Source: Dolomedes plantarius
Taxonomy: Eukaryota > Arthropoda > Arachnida > Araneae > Dolomedidae
NCBI GenBank assembly: GCA_907164885.2
Contig: OU015497.1
Span: forward strand, 72,339,898 to 72,403,897
Reading direction: 5' to 3'
Length of the DNA: 64,000 nucleotides
Shown: positions 48,182 through 59,208 of the stretch, piece by piece
Layout: every line of letters starts with the position of its first letter
Numbering within the stretch: the first letter of the stretch is position 1
Made by a program: the position numbers and the translations under genes
Notes under the pieces: generated by a model
Told to the model about the DNA's origin: nothing
Databases searched by the model: none
What the model saw: the letters and a program-made list of their open reading frames with translations, nothing else

Positions 48182-51103
48182 CATAGGTTCCCAAAGTGGT
48201 CCAGGTGGACCCCCAGGGGTCCATGGGAGACCACACGGGGGTTCACGTAGACGTGAAAAGAAAACAGGGGTTCACAAGTTGTAAGTGGGGGGTCTACAAA
48301 AAATTTTCTGGTTTTCATAATAAAGAACAAAAATTTTGGCTTGGATTTACCTATCAACGTAGGCAGGTAGCATCATTCACTAGGTAGGTGCTCAAAAATA
48401 TTTGAGACTCAGTTCAAACACAGAATTGAATAGAACAATAGATAATAGTACAAGTGTACACCACATGTCAAGACTTGCAAAGTGCCGCCCGTGCGCCCGC
48501 TCGTCCGGGATGCTTGTTTAGACCTGCAAAGGGATGAAATGCGCTGTGCTTGCAATCTACATTAGTACAAATACGAATGCCAAGAACAAAACGTTACTGA
48601 TTTGTTTCCGGGATTTTGAACATAAAAGTGTGACTTGAGTGAATCGATATCAGTGTTTGCAGTGCCGGAAAAAGTAAGTATCTGCCTATTTGTTATACAT
48701 ATTTTTATTGTATATTGTAATTTATCAATCATATTATATTTGTTTTACTATTTGAGTGTAGTAGGTAGTTATGTAGTAAAAATTAAATACTAGAGATTAT
48801 TCAAAACTTCTATAAAAGAACAAAAAGCCAGGGAAGATTAAACTTTAGGTACCTAGGTACTTTTTTGTTTAAAAATATTTATTTACGCGACGACGGCGAT
48901 TAATTAAAAGAGCGGTGTTTCCGCGGGCATTTTGTTTTTTTTATTGCAATAATTCTATTCTCTATTCTGTTGTGTTATAATAGCTATATTCTGGTAAAAT
49001 CGCCTCAAAAACAAACATATTTTTACAGGTCACACCTGATACGTAAAATGGCTGAATCTTAGAAGAAATGTCGACAGTACAGTGTTGATTATTTGAAATT
49101 TGGTTTTCTTCCACCAACGGCAGACAAACGATTGCCCATGTGTCTTTTATGCAACAAAGTTCTGAGCAATGACTCTATGAAACCATCGAAGCTCGAAGAC
49201 CATCTAAGAAGGTGTCATCCTAAAAAAATAGGTAAAGATCTGAAATACTTTCAAACATTGAAGGAAAAATATGAAAAGAGACCTACCGTAAATAGTATGT
49301 TTGCTTCAACGTCTCAAAGTAACGATGATGGCTTGCGGGCATCTTACAATATTTCGTTGCTTATAGCGAAATCTGGAAAACCGCACACCATCGGAGAAGA
49401 GTTAATTTTACCCGCTATTGCAGAGGTTTTAAAAACTGTTCTGCACAAACCTCCATTTGACGTACTCAAAAGAATTCCTTTAAGTAACAACGCTGTACAA
49501 AGACGTATTGATGAAGTGAGCTCTGATATAGAAAGCTTCTTGTGTAATTATCTGCAAACCACTCATTTTTCTATTCAATTGGACAAGTCTACTTTGCCTG
49601 GTAATGAAGCATTATTATTGGCATATGTTCGATTTGTTATGGACGAAGAAATCCATGAAGAGCTGCTATTCGCAAAAACTTTGAAGTTGGACACTAAAGG
49701 CGAATTTAATGTCCTGAGTGATTTTTTTACAGAAAAATCTATTCCATTTACAAACATTATTTAGGTGGCAGCAGATGGAGCTCCTGTCATGTTCGGGCGA
49801 TATCGTGGGTTTATAAGCCGTCTTAAAAGAATAATACCAGGACTAATTGCAATTCACTGTGTCATCCACCGACAACACCTTGTAGAGAAAAATTTGAGTG
49901 ATAGATTGCACCAATCGCCTCAATTTGTGATTAACGCAGTTAATAAAATAAGAAGCAATGCTTTGAATACCCGTTTATTTGCACTATTGTGCGATGAAAA
50001 TGATGAAGATTTCCAACGACTGCTCTTACATACTGAAGTACGCTGGTTGTCGAAAGGTGCATGCTTATCGAGATTTTACTCACTTTTCGAATCAGTGATA
50101 GAGTTTCTGGAAACTAAAGCACCAGATGTAAAAAAAAATCTGATCAAATATAAAGAGGACATTGCGTACTTAACAGATTTGTTCATAAAATTCAATGACG
50201 TTAACTTGCAGTTACAAGGGGACAGCCTTAATTTAATAAACACAAAGGGCGTAAGTTCGGCTTTTCTTGGTAAATTGAAATTAATGAAGCAAAATATTAG
50301 TCGGCGCGAATTCTTCCAGTTTCCGCACTTGTCAAAGATAGAATGTCTTGATGAGTATATTCAGACATACGCTCAACATTTAAATACACTGCATGATGAC
50401 TTCAAAAATAGATTTGAAGATATTCTGACGATGGAAATACCACCATGGATCATAACCCCATTTGTTGAAATGGAACAGGCGAATGTGGTATTACAAGAGG
50501 AGCTACTTGAGCTCAGCACCAACGAGGAACTGAAGGTGAAATTTAAAAAAGGCTATCAAACATTTTGGCTGCAGGCAGAAATCCCCGAAAAATATCCTGG
50601 GCTGTGGGAAATTGCGAGAAAATTTTTGATAGCGTTTCCCTCGTCATATTTTGTCGAAAGAAGTTTTAGTGCCGTTACCAACCTGTTAACAAAAAAAAAG
50701 GAGCAGATTGAACATCACAGAACGGGGAGATTTGAGATTACTTCTTACAAAACTGAAGCCAAATATTGATAATTTGCTGTCAAGTCATCCAGTACATCCG
50801 TCTCATTAAAAGTATGACTATTTTTTATTGTTGATTTACATTTCAGAGTTCATTGTTGATTTTTTGTCAATTGTTGATTGTTTGTAATAATAAATGTTTA
50901 TAATTTTGTATAACCACAAGTATTATTTTAATAAATAGGACACAAGAAAATGTGCTACTTTTTTTTTCTTCTTAACACCCCCAATTTAGGGTGATATTTT
51001 TTAGGAGTTTTGGGAATACAGTAGAAATGTAGCAGCAGGGGGTCTACCGAAAATAGTAAAACTTTGAAAGTGGTCCACGAGAAAAAAAGTTTGGGAACCT
51101 CTG
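48182..51103 (+). mobile_element. hAT transposon inserted into the Tc1 element
   Basis: 2922 bp with ends CATAGGTTCCCAAAGTGGTC and, inverted, AAAAGTTTGGGAACCTCTG. The octamer ATATAGAC is perfectly duplicated at 48174-48181 and 51104-51111. Removing the element and one octamer restores the Tc1 reading frame (ending GNIGLY and resuming ASRPV). It carries one transposase gene with few lesions (49048-50809) and about 0.9 kb of AT-rich leader. Confidence 0.92.
49048..50809 (+). pseudogene. hAT transposase with BED zinc finger, three lesions
   Basis: About 587 codons from ATG (49048) to TAA (50807-50809), full length for the ZBED/SCAND3-like hAT group. Order: a BED-type zinc finger CLLCNKVLSNDSM with HLRRCHP (near residues 30-60); FSIQLDKST, first catalytic Asp; AADGAPVMFGRYRGF, second Asp; HCVIHRQHLVEKNL; the conserved TEVRWLSKGACLSRFYSL; and a C-terminal hATC dimerisation region, SYFVERSFSAVTNLLTKKK. 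Lesions are a TAG at codon 5 (49060-49062), a TAG before VAADG (49762-49764), and a frameshift near 50725, after which the true tail ends PNIDNLLSSHPVHPSH. Otherwise it is well preserved, so its decay is recent. Confidence 0.9.
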
Positions 51104-51111
51104 ATATAGAC

Positions 51112-51445
51112 CAATATTTCCCAAACGTCTGTACACGGTTGGCCTTGAAAGTGTGGTACACGTGGCTGCAGGTAGCTGACGAGACAGGTCGGATGCTGTG
51201 CTTCGTCTGCTTCTTTTGGCAGTTACTGCTAAATACCGGTCTTCATTCGGCGTTGTAACTCGGGGGCGATCTATACTGTAACGTCTACTGACATTTCCAT
51301 CATCTTGGAATCGTTGCCAAAGCCTAGAGATGACACTTTGAGCTATTCCAAGTTCCTCGTATACTTCCAACTGAGTACGCCCACATTCCAAGCGGCCGAT
51401 AATTCTACCACGTAAAAAATCATCCACATGCGTCCTCTGTGTCAT
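51112..51445 (-). pseudogene. Tc1 transposase, N-terminal part (5' of the hAT insertion)
   Basis: Starts at ATG (51443-51445) with MTQRTHVDDFLRGRIIGRLE, then a paired-like helix-turn-helix (VYEELGIAQSVISRLWQRFQ) and a second helix-turn-helix (STASDLSRQL to PTVYRRLGNIG). No stop lies before the hAT junction. The DNA-binding half is intact but cut from the catalytic half. Confidence 0.85.
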
Positions 51446-51699
51446 AACTATTCGGTTATGGCACTAAGCGGCTTACAGAATGCTTGTGAACAATTTTACT
51501 TCTTTGCCACCATTCCTTATATATCCCTCTCTTACACTAACGTCATTGTGATGTACTATCGACGTCATCTGGTGGCTTCCTGTAATTTGCATATTATTCT
51601 TGAAGATGTGTGTGATAATTCTATAGGTGAAATTTTTACTTTAGAGTTCAATTTCCGTGTGATTCTGAATTATCCTTAATTTATGGACATGAGTGTATA

Positions 51700-52385
51700 T
51701 CAGCTGTGTAGGGCTTCTTTGGCGTAAAACTCTATTTTACGTCTGCTATCGAATACAATAGACTACATATGACTACCTTATAAACTCGGTATCCATATTT
51801 TTCAGAAAATATACAACTCATCTTTTCAATATCCTTGATGTGAATACAATAAATTAAATAAATGCTTTTCTTCTTTTTAAGGTCAAAGATTGCTGGATGT
51901 TAGCATCGAGTATAATACAAATATATAAGTAAATTCATGGCTGTTCATTTAAATTACAGCATCAAGAAAAAGTTCTTAAACTGACCTGAATTTTGGCTGA
52001 CAGATAGTTTATTTTGGCAAATTCATATGGCTAAAACCTCAGCTGCGTATGTAAATATGATGCGTGTGCAATGTAGGCTGAAATGTGTCTACGAGGATAT
52101 AATCAGTAAGAGACTGCCCCGCCCGTAGGCATCCAGCAAGTTTGTGACAAGTCGCGTAACAGTAATCCCACGCAGTCGGGAGTCCCCGAGAGCAATACCG
52201 ATACCGCGCGCCCCACACGCTCATTAGAGCGTCCAGGAGCCAAATTTAGAATGAAAGGAATTGCCGAATTAGCTAGACATTAACTAGGAAAGGCCACAAA
52301 GGCGAACTTCAAATTAGAGTAGAAGGTACCACCACCATACCTGAACTGCTGAGCAATCCAAGACAGTTAGGTTTTGGACACATCA
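51700..52385. other. No gene identified
   Basis: AT-rich to 52050, then a G+C-richer patch (52080-52230) with no known match. Confidence 0.35.
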
Positions 52386-52389
52386 TGTC

Positions 52390-53110
52390 CATCCTGTCAT
52401 ACTTTATTGAAAAATCCAAGTTATACAGAGTTAAAACAGAATGTCAAAGAGATATACAGAGTCGAGCTATTTACAAAATTTACAAGGTGCCTCAGGCGAC
52501 ACCAGTTCCGTCAAATGGGATGAGAGCGTTCATTAAGTCTTGAACAATAAGTTTCACTGTCGTTTTCACATAATAGTCCGAAAAAGTTTGTGTTTGGTTC
52601 AGCACCTTGCGTCGGTCGGGAGATTCTTCCTCTGCTGGGCCCACTGTTGACACTCCCAGATGCAATGTTCCACGGTCTGGATGGCTCCACATCCGCAACT
52701 GTCGTCTCTGTTATGGAACATACGCTGGTAGGCCCCGAAGCTGCCATGGCCCGTAATGGCTTGATTAAGCTTGAAGTCTGAAGAAAGCCTTTTCAGCGAG
52801 ACTGTTGGGAACGTCTCGTGCACGCAACGGCCCATTTCAGTGGAGTTTCAGCTTTCTTGCCACGTTTGCATGGCCTCCTTCCAGAGCAGGTGTTTAATAT
52901 ACTTTTTGTTGAACTTAGCACTTCCTTGAATGGTTTCAAGTTTGGTAGCCTCTTTTGCAAGATAATCTACCTCTTCATTTTCGGCTATTCCCCCGTGGTC
53001 TTTCACCCAGTGGAAATGTACTCTGATGTTACAATTTCTTAGTTCTTCTTTGAGCCCTTGCACCATTTCCCCTTTGAAGTCCAGGGCACTGAACGCCTGG
53101 AGTGCGCTTC
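52390..53110 (-). pseudogene. 3' end of a non-LTR retrotransposon (RNase H and Cys-His tail)
   Basis: On the minus strand, from about 53100, the sequence reads GLKEELRNCNIRVHFHWVKD followed by HGGIAENEEVDYLAKEATKL, the C-terminal part of a retroelement RNase H domain. After a frameshift near 52845 comes DSCGCGAIQTVEHCIWECQQ, the Cys-x-Cys...His...Cys motif that closes ORF2 of R1/Jockey-type LINEs. Reverse transcriptase is absent: the copy is 5'-truncated, as LINE copies usually are. The 3' UTR runs to about 52390 (AATAAAGTATGAC on the minus strand). Confidence 0.75.
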
Positions 53111-53119
53111 TTCTACGAG

Positions 53120-53880
53120 GATATAAAAGAAGACCTCAAAAAGCTAATCCTAAAAATTATGTCGGTTGTGAAGGCGGCGGACTCTCTGCTTAACCCCCAG
53201 TATTATATATGAAATATGGTGAAGTTTCTTTACAGCTTTGGAGGAGTATTTACCAGAGGCGATTTCAAGTCATCAATCAAGAGGCGTGCCAGCTGTCTAG
53301 TAAACAGATGAACAGTAAACAGACGAACAACAAGGACTGGAATGCAAGTGGTTTCTGGACAGAGGGGTTGTTCCGGATGTATGCAGTCGAAGGAGAACCG
53401 GTTTGGACTGGTGGATCGTCTGTGTAGGCCAGAGCAGGCCAGGGAGTGACAGACAGAGAAGGACAGGGGTCCGGTGTTGATGGGGGTCGACTTTGTCTCG
53501 GACCAGTGGTTTGCGTGTGCCGGAGAGCCACGTGGAAGGTGATTGTGATTGTTTGGCCGGAGTGCCTTACAGGTATGAATTATTGATTTGGCTGGAAGGC
53601 ATGAATGCACTGGAGGTGCAAAACTCAAGGAGTTAATGCATATAGTTTGTAAATACGCTAAATGAATAAATGTGCTTTTTACGTTCATTAATCCAGCGTA
53701 TTCTCAGTGATTTCTGAGGGAACAGGGTGGCTAGGAATTAGCCATAGTTCGGCGCGCTATCGGAATAGACTGGGCAGGGAAGTCGAATCGCCCAGTTTAT
53801 GATACGGTGAATTCGACTGGCTTTGCTCTGCTAATAGATCAATATACCAAATCGCAAAAAACAGACAACATTATTAACAG
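53120..53880. other. G+C-richer segment of unknown origin
   Basis: Frames on both strands overlap and match nothing known. An AATAAA at 53663 followed by an AT-to-GC transition raises the possibility of an LTR or 3' UTR, but I found no second copy or primer-binding site to support it. Confidence 0.25.
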
Positions 53881-53884
53881 TTTG

Positions 53885-55075
53885 ACAGAGTTTGAGTGAA
53901 TTATTGGGTTGGAAAAAGGTGGTTTGTCGTATCGTAATATTGTCGTACGCGTTGTGAGAAACGCTGCAACAATCATGCGCACTTGGAGACAATAGATACA
54001 ATAAGGTTTAATATACCGTTGTTACGGATCGGAAGCACATACAATTACGTCAGAAAGGGAAGGAAGGCACACGCCACGCATGGCGGTGACGAATGGTACA
54101 GCGACACCCACAACGTTAGCAAAGCAACAGAGGATGGTGACACATCAGGTGATTTCCGCCTGCAGTGTTCACCGATGACTGCTGCAGCGAGGTTTCGTTA
54201 TTCGATGTGCATTATTGTGACTTCTTTTAACCCTATACCATAGATGCCAGAGAAGTCAATGGTCCAAGAACGAAGACACTGGAACGCTGAATGGAAGGGA
54301 ATCATGTTTTTTGACGAATCTAGATTCAATCCCGAGAACGATGACAGCTGGATTCTTCTCCGCAGATACAAGAGGGATCCGCATCTAGAAGGGTGCATTG
54401 TAATACTTCATATTGGCCCTATTCCAAGCGTTATGGTTTGGGGTGCTATTTCATTTCAATCACGCTCTTGCCATATACGGAAATCAGCTATTAACAACCA
54501 GCGAGACACCAGAAAGGGCTTGGAACCTGAAATCCCATACTCCTCTTACATACCCTCCCTGGAGCTATATTTCAGGAGGACAATGCCATGGTGCTCGAAT
54601 CCTCCAGTGTTTCTTCTGTGACCAACAAGTACTATCTTTTCCTTGGAAAAGATAGTACTTGTTGGTCACAGAAGAAACCTTCCTTCCTTCCTTCGATTCG
54701 AATCGAATCCTGCTAGGCCAAGGATTCGATTCGAATTGTCCCCCATAGAATACGTGTGAGATATGATTGCTTTAAAGGTGGCCCTTAAGCCATTACCAGC
54801 AGTCGCAACTGAAGATGCGTGTTGAATCTGCGTCGAAAGGTATTTTACAGACAGCCATACAGAATCTTTATCGCCCAATGCCACGCCATGGACAAGCAGT
54901 TATAACTGCTAAAAGCGGGCACATAAAATGCAAATTTTAGCATATTCCTTTAGATTTACCGATCTGTCATTTCAGTCGTGTATACTCTTGCATTGCACCG
55001 CATGTCATCGCTCAAGTAAATTTCATAGCTGTAACTCAAGTCTTTGTTGTATTTCAATGAACGGCACTGTATATT
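53885..55075 (+). pseudogene. Degraded Tc1 element with a fold-back scar
   Basis: Fragments run in transposase order: the N-terminal region near 53900-54050 with stops and frameshifts; VQERRHWNAEWKGIMFFDES, with the first catalytic Asp; then DPHLEGCIVILHIGPIPSVM and WGAISFQSRS; CFFCDQQVLSFPW near 54609; and, after an inserted double hairpin, ELSPIEYV with Glu. A stop in place of Trp follows. The C-terminus, LYRPMPRHGQAVITAKSGH, ends at TAG 54938-54940. A terminus-like GGCACTGTATAT lies at about 55062-55073; I could not find its partner. Confidence 0.8.
54609..54736. repeat. Two adjacent palindromes forming a double fold-back
   Basis: The first palindrome has perfect 34-bp arms (54609-54642 and 54645-54678) and a 2-base spacer. 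The second has perfect 16-bp arms (54696-54711 and 54721-54736) and a 9-base spacer. Between them lie CTTCC repeats. Outer arms are the original Tc1 coding strand; inner arms are inverted duplicates. See findings. Confidence 0.95.
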
Positions 55076-56120
55076 TCCACAGACACTCTCTAAAATAGGC
55101 TCACCCATTAAAGTTTTAGAGAGGTACAATTTCTTTTTTCGGTATTCGAACTAAATTTTGCACATTTCTCATCTGCTGGGGTGCATCAAAAACAATCAGG
55201 AAAAAAAAACATAAAAATTGATTTACAAACACGGAGTAGATTTACAAGTGGAGTGGCCTCAACAGTTAAAAGTTGAGGCCAACCGAAGAACTGTGGAAGA
55301 GTGTAGTGAATGATATTTACACTGATGTGTTATCCACGAATCTCTGCATCATTTAGATGCTTTTTTTCCAGGGTTATTTCAGTGAAAGGTGTACAAGCAT
55401 TGTGTCTTAAAATTTTATTAAATAGAGTTTCACCATACGTTTATACTATTATTAAGAAAATAATCTGCACTGGTTAAGGAATTTTAAAAGGTTCTTGAAT
55501 GAAAAAGTGTCATTAATCACAGTGATACATAAATACCGCGTATATCGTAAAGTTAGAAACTTTACTATGATAAATATTGCTAGTGTTAATATAAAAAAAT
55601 CTAATAAACATTATTTAGAAATGTGACGATGTTCATTTAAAATTTCCTCCCATCAAAAATAAAATAAAATATATAAATTGACACCCGTATTATAAATTGA
55701 CAATTTAATAATACGGAAGAATTCCTTGGATTAATGACATACGGATGCATGCTGTTTTCTATCTTTTCTTTAATTTAAACACAATTAGAAATATACTGTG
55801 GAGCTATTAGGTACTGTAACTTATATAACATAAGTGAAAAATACATGTCAGCAATAGAAATAATTATGCCGTTTGTAAATAAATAAATACTTTTATTTTT
55901 AACCTTTAATCATTTTAGAATGTCAAGAAATGTTCTAAACGTCACACGCACAGCTAGGAAGCCCCACTACGAATGTATCGATCGAGCTATCTATAAAATC
56001 GGTGATCTATGTTGTTACGGCGATACATATTATATTATGTGTGGTGATACGTTTATATAATTTTAGAGCCGTCGGAGCACTGTGTGTAATCGTCCTTATG
56101 TATCATATATTTTCAACTAT
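55076..56120. other. AT-rich DNA, nothing identified
   Basis: No gene, RNA or bounded repeat recognised. Confidence 0.4.
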
Positions 56121-56123
56121 CAG

Positions 56124-56466
56124 ATGTTGTTGTTGCTAATGCCCTCTGGTTGGAGGTTCCATTCACCAGGTCCTAATAGCCTATTGGGCTGAAAGGGGCG
56201 GCTCCTGTTTTGAATTAGCACCACAAGGGTCGGAGTCCGACTTGGCTAAATGACAGATCCCGCAATTTTGAACCGAGTCAAGTGACGAGACCGGAACACT
56301 TGACCCTGCACCTCCAGAAGTAAATTTGAGGGCATTGCAGCCACGACAGATTTTACGCGCCCCGGCCACCATTAGTGAACACGTCGGTGGATTTGCAGCG
56401 ACGAGTATCGAACCAGGGACGTTCAGATCACTGGGCCGCTGCTCTTGCCAACTGGGCTACCGCGCC
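56124..56466 (-). repeat. tRNA-derived SINE, full-length looking
   Basis: On the minus strand it starts GGGCGCGGTAGCCCAGTTGG (A box inside) and has CCCTGGTTCGATACTCGTCG (B box inside). A ~270-bp unrelated body follows, then a CAACAACAACA tail at 56124-56134. CTATCAG occurs on both sides (about 56117-56123 and 56470-56476), a likely target duplication. The head is closer to the consensus boxes than the other SINEs here. Confidence 0.8.
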
Positions 56467-56628
56467 CCTAGCTATCAGTACAATCGGCTATCTATAAAAT
56501 GCTAAAAAAAAACAGTCAAAGCATAGTGTGTAAGCACCACTACGCATGTATTGGTATATTTTTAGATATCTGTATCATCGTCAATCCATAAAATGATATT
56601 GTAAAAGGAACTATGTAATGTTATAAAC

Positions 56629-57090
56629 CAGTGGTTCCCAAGTCTCTGGACCACTAAGCCAGAAACTGAACCATGTGCAGACCACCCCCACCGACTTGAG
56701 GGGGGAGCAGGGCCGGATTTAGACTTGATAAGGCCCCAAGCTATTTGAGATATGGGGCCCTTTATAAGTCCAGAATTCTATGTCATGCTCATTGCTCACT
56801 CGGACAATTTTTTTTTTTTGGGGGGGAGGGGGTCCTAAGCTATAGCTTGTGTAGAGTATACGTAAATCCTGCACGGGGGGGGGGGGGGGCCCTTCCGGAG
56901 TATGAAAATTATTTTGTATCATATTCTAATGCTAAAATAAATATGTTAAACACTTCAGAAATTTTAATTTAACACCCGATAGTCATCGGATATATTCGGC
57001 CTATCTAGTTCAACGAACATTGCTTTCAAAATCCCCATTTATTTGGAAACTTTTTTATATGTTGTGCCGGACCACAGTTGGGAACCACTG
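56629..57090. mobile_element. hAT-type MITE with a second element inside
   Basis: Ends CAGTGGTTCCCAAGTCTCTG and, inverted, CACAGTTGGGAACCACTG. GGACCAC follows inside both ends. From 56703 there is CAGGGCCGGATTTAGACTTG, a start resembling the other hAT family at 62006 and 21697, running through C/G-rich runs to about 56890. It looks like a nested fragment. No clear outer 8-bp duplication was found. Confidence 0.65.
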
Positions 57091-57179
57091 TAATAGAAAC
57101 AATATGTAAGCCCCACAACATATACATCGATATATTTTTAGCAGTCTATATGGCGACAATCAAGTAACGAGCGCCAAGA

Positions 57180-57740
57180 ATAGGAACTACACGGTAGGAT
57201 GTATGAGCGTTTAGAACAAACACTCCGTCGAAGGAACCAAGTATCTGCGGTATAGTAACTTCTGTTAGCGAGCGGGCGACCTTAGCTATACCAAATGCAC
57301 GGCGAGCGACTGGAAATTTTTTCGTTTTGCACCGTCCGCAAATGCGGCGGTCAGTGATAAAGCGCGCTCGTCACGCTATCCCCCATTACACTCGGTTTGC
57401 CTCAATTACTAAATTTACCTGTGATTTATATCCCACCTCGCGCTCGTCCAACATGCGTCTCGGTAGGCCGAGCCCGCAGCCACTGGCAAGAGTTCGGCTT
57501 CACTTCATCTGCCAATCACGAGAGGCGGGGGACGAGCTCGACGCGGAGCTCCACCCCGCGGAGAGGTGACGGCGAATGGCGAGTGGATTCCCGTTCAGGA
57601 CGGTGGACACGAGTAGCAGAAGTGATTGTGGTGAGTTTGGGAGAGAGAGAAATGGAGTACGGAGAAGAGTGCATAAAATTTATTGATAACAGTTCTGTAC
57701 ATAGATACAAATATTTCTGCACTTCCTTGGAAAAATAGAA
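57180..57740 (+). promoter_or_regulatory. CpG-rich candidate promoter and first exon
   Basis: A sharply bounded block rich in CpG in a CpG-poor window. It contains CGCGCTCG twice (57361 and 57440 areas), CCAATCACG with AGGCGGGGG beside it (CCAAT box and GC box, near 57510), and GAGCTCGACGCGGAGCTCC. A good 5' splice site, TTGTG|GTGAGTTTGG, follows near 57630. No protein family is visible in the open frames. This fits a TATA-less promoter with an untranslated first exon on the + strand, but the opposite direction is possible. The gene is unknown and would lie beyond the window. Confidence 0.4.
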
Positions 57741-58434
57741 TTTCTTTCTTTCTTTTTTCCCGTTGGAAACCTAAAAGAGAAATTTTTTTTTTATTATTGG
57801 CAACAAAGTGACTTTTTTTTTCATGAAAAATATACTTTGCACATTGGAGTGAAATAAATAGTAAATTTTAATTAAAATTAAAAGAAAAAAAGTTTTGCTT
57901 AACGAATTAATACAAAAAAAAATGATGGACATTTTCAACATAGAGTAACAAAGATGACACAAACATCTGTGATTTCGAAAATGATGAAAAACCTTGGGAA
58001 AAAAAACAAAAAACTTAGTTCTTGTGTAATAAGAAGAATTATGCAATAGTAAAACATTAAAATAATTGAGTCATAGAAGCATCCCTTAATAAGTTCCACC
58101 ACAACCCTTCCACAAGTGTCTCTACATTTGTAAAATAAATTAGAACAAAATACATTTCTATAAACATTAAAAAAATAAAAAGAATCATACATACACACGT
58201 AAAAAAGGGTAGTTGTCTTACGGGTGGACTTAGAAGGGGAGTCAAATGAAGTTGAAGCAACTGGCTGTCTTATATTCCACAAAGCGATATTATACGATAA
58301 AAAAGAATGTTTTTTTTAAAAACATTAATATGTAAATTGTATGAGTATTTGAAATTCGGTAGTTTGAAAATTCCATTGCTCATACGTAAAAGCCCCTTTT
58401 GCTGCCTAGGGAAATTAATTCCCCTACCCCATAT

Positions 58435-58440
<6 letters not shown>
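57741..58440. other. AT-rich DNA, nothing identified
   Basis: T- and A-runs; frames on the minus strand are AT-driven. Confidence 0.4.

Positions 58441-58509
<69 letters not shown>
58441..58509. repeat. (TA)n(CA)n microsatellite
   Basis: A TA run followed by a short CA run. Confidence 0.95.
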
Positions 58510-59204
58510 TACATGCATTTTGTTTTGAAGACACTGTTAATTATTTAATAAGTATTTTTATCTCACGAATAGTCATTTAAAGAACTAGACATCTACAAAG
58601 TATTTGAAATAGGGTTGAAGCTAGAAAAAGTTGGTAATGTCTTAATTAACAAAGGCTAAAAATCATTGGTATTTAGAAGTAAAAACAGCAATCAATCAAT
58701 GAGCCCCATTCTCCCCCCCCCCCCCTCTATATATAAACCGCACGAAGTTATAAACGAAATGCGATGCTCTCTAATGAGGAGCGTAACATATAAATAAAAT
58801 CGGACTTTGAAATAATGAAATTATTTTTTTGTTTTTGTAGCACTAACTGAAAAATATGCTCTGTGGTTGCTTTAGTCTAGTGATTAGTTAGCTAATTTAG
58901 AATCACGATTCATCTATCTATGTCTAAACTTTACTATATCGACCGATTATTGTCGCATTATGTACTTTACAAGAGTTTGTAACTGAAGGTATAGTAGCAA
59001 AATAATCAAACGATCGTAAATCTACATTTATAGAAATAATCAACTGTTACTATAACGATTGTGAGTGTCTGGATAAGTGCACACAATAAAACAGCATAGC
59101 AAATAATTGGAAAAAAAATACAGGAAGCCTTAAAGGATGTATATCAATCTTGGGGGAGGGGGGAAGAAAAAGTTTACCTCTGTAGTTGTACATGTCATGC
59201 AACA
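58510..59204. other. AT-rich DNA, nothing identified
   Basis: A C-run at about 58712-58726 and a G-rich run at about 59151-59162. No gene. Confidence 0.4.
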
Positions 59205-59208
59205 TTAA

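Larger units (their letters stand above)
47261..51697 (-). mobile_element. Tc1-type transposon split by a hAT insertion
   Basis: Termini TACACTTATGTCCATAAATT and, inverted, AATTTATGGACATGAGTGTA, with TA on both sides (47259-47260, 51698-51699). The terminal repeats match over about 29 bp with one change. Without the hAT (48182-51103) and its extra octamer, the element is about 1.5 kb, normal for Tc1. The transposase runs on the minus strand in two parts (51112-51445 and 47400-48181). Confidence 0.88.

Noticed and set aside
53230..53688. 152-codon minus-strand frame
   Set aside because: Pro/Ser/His-rich low-information sequence opposite another open frame, with no family match. It could be LTR or UTR-like DNA, but there is no second copy or primer-binding site.
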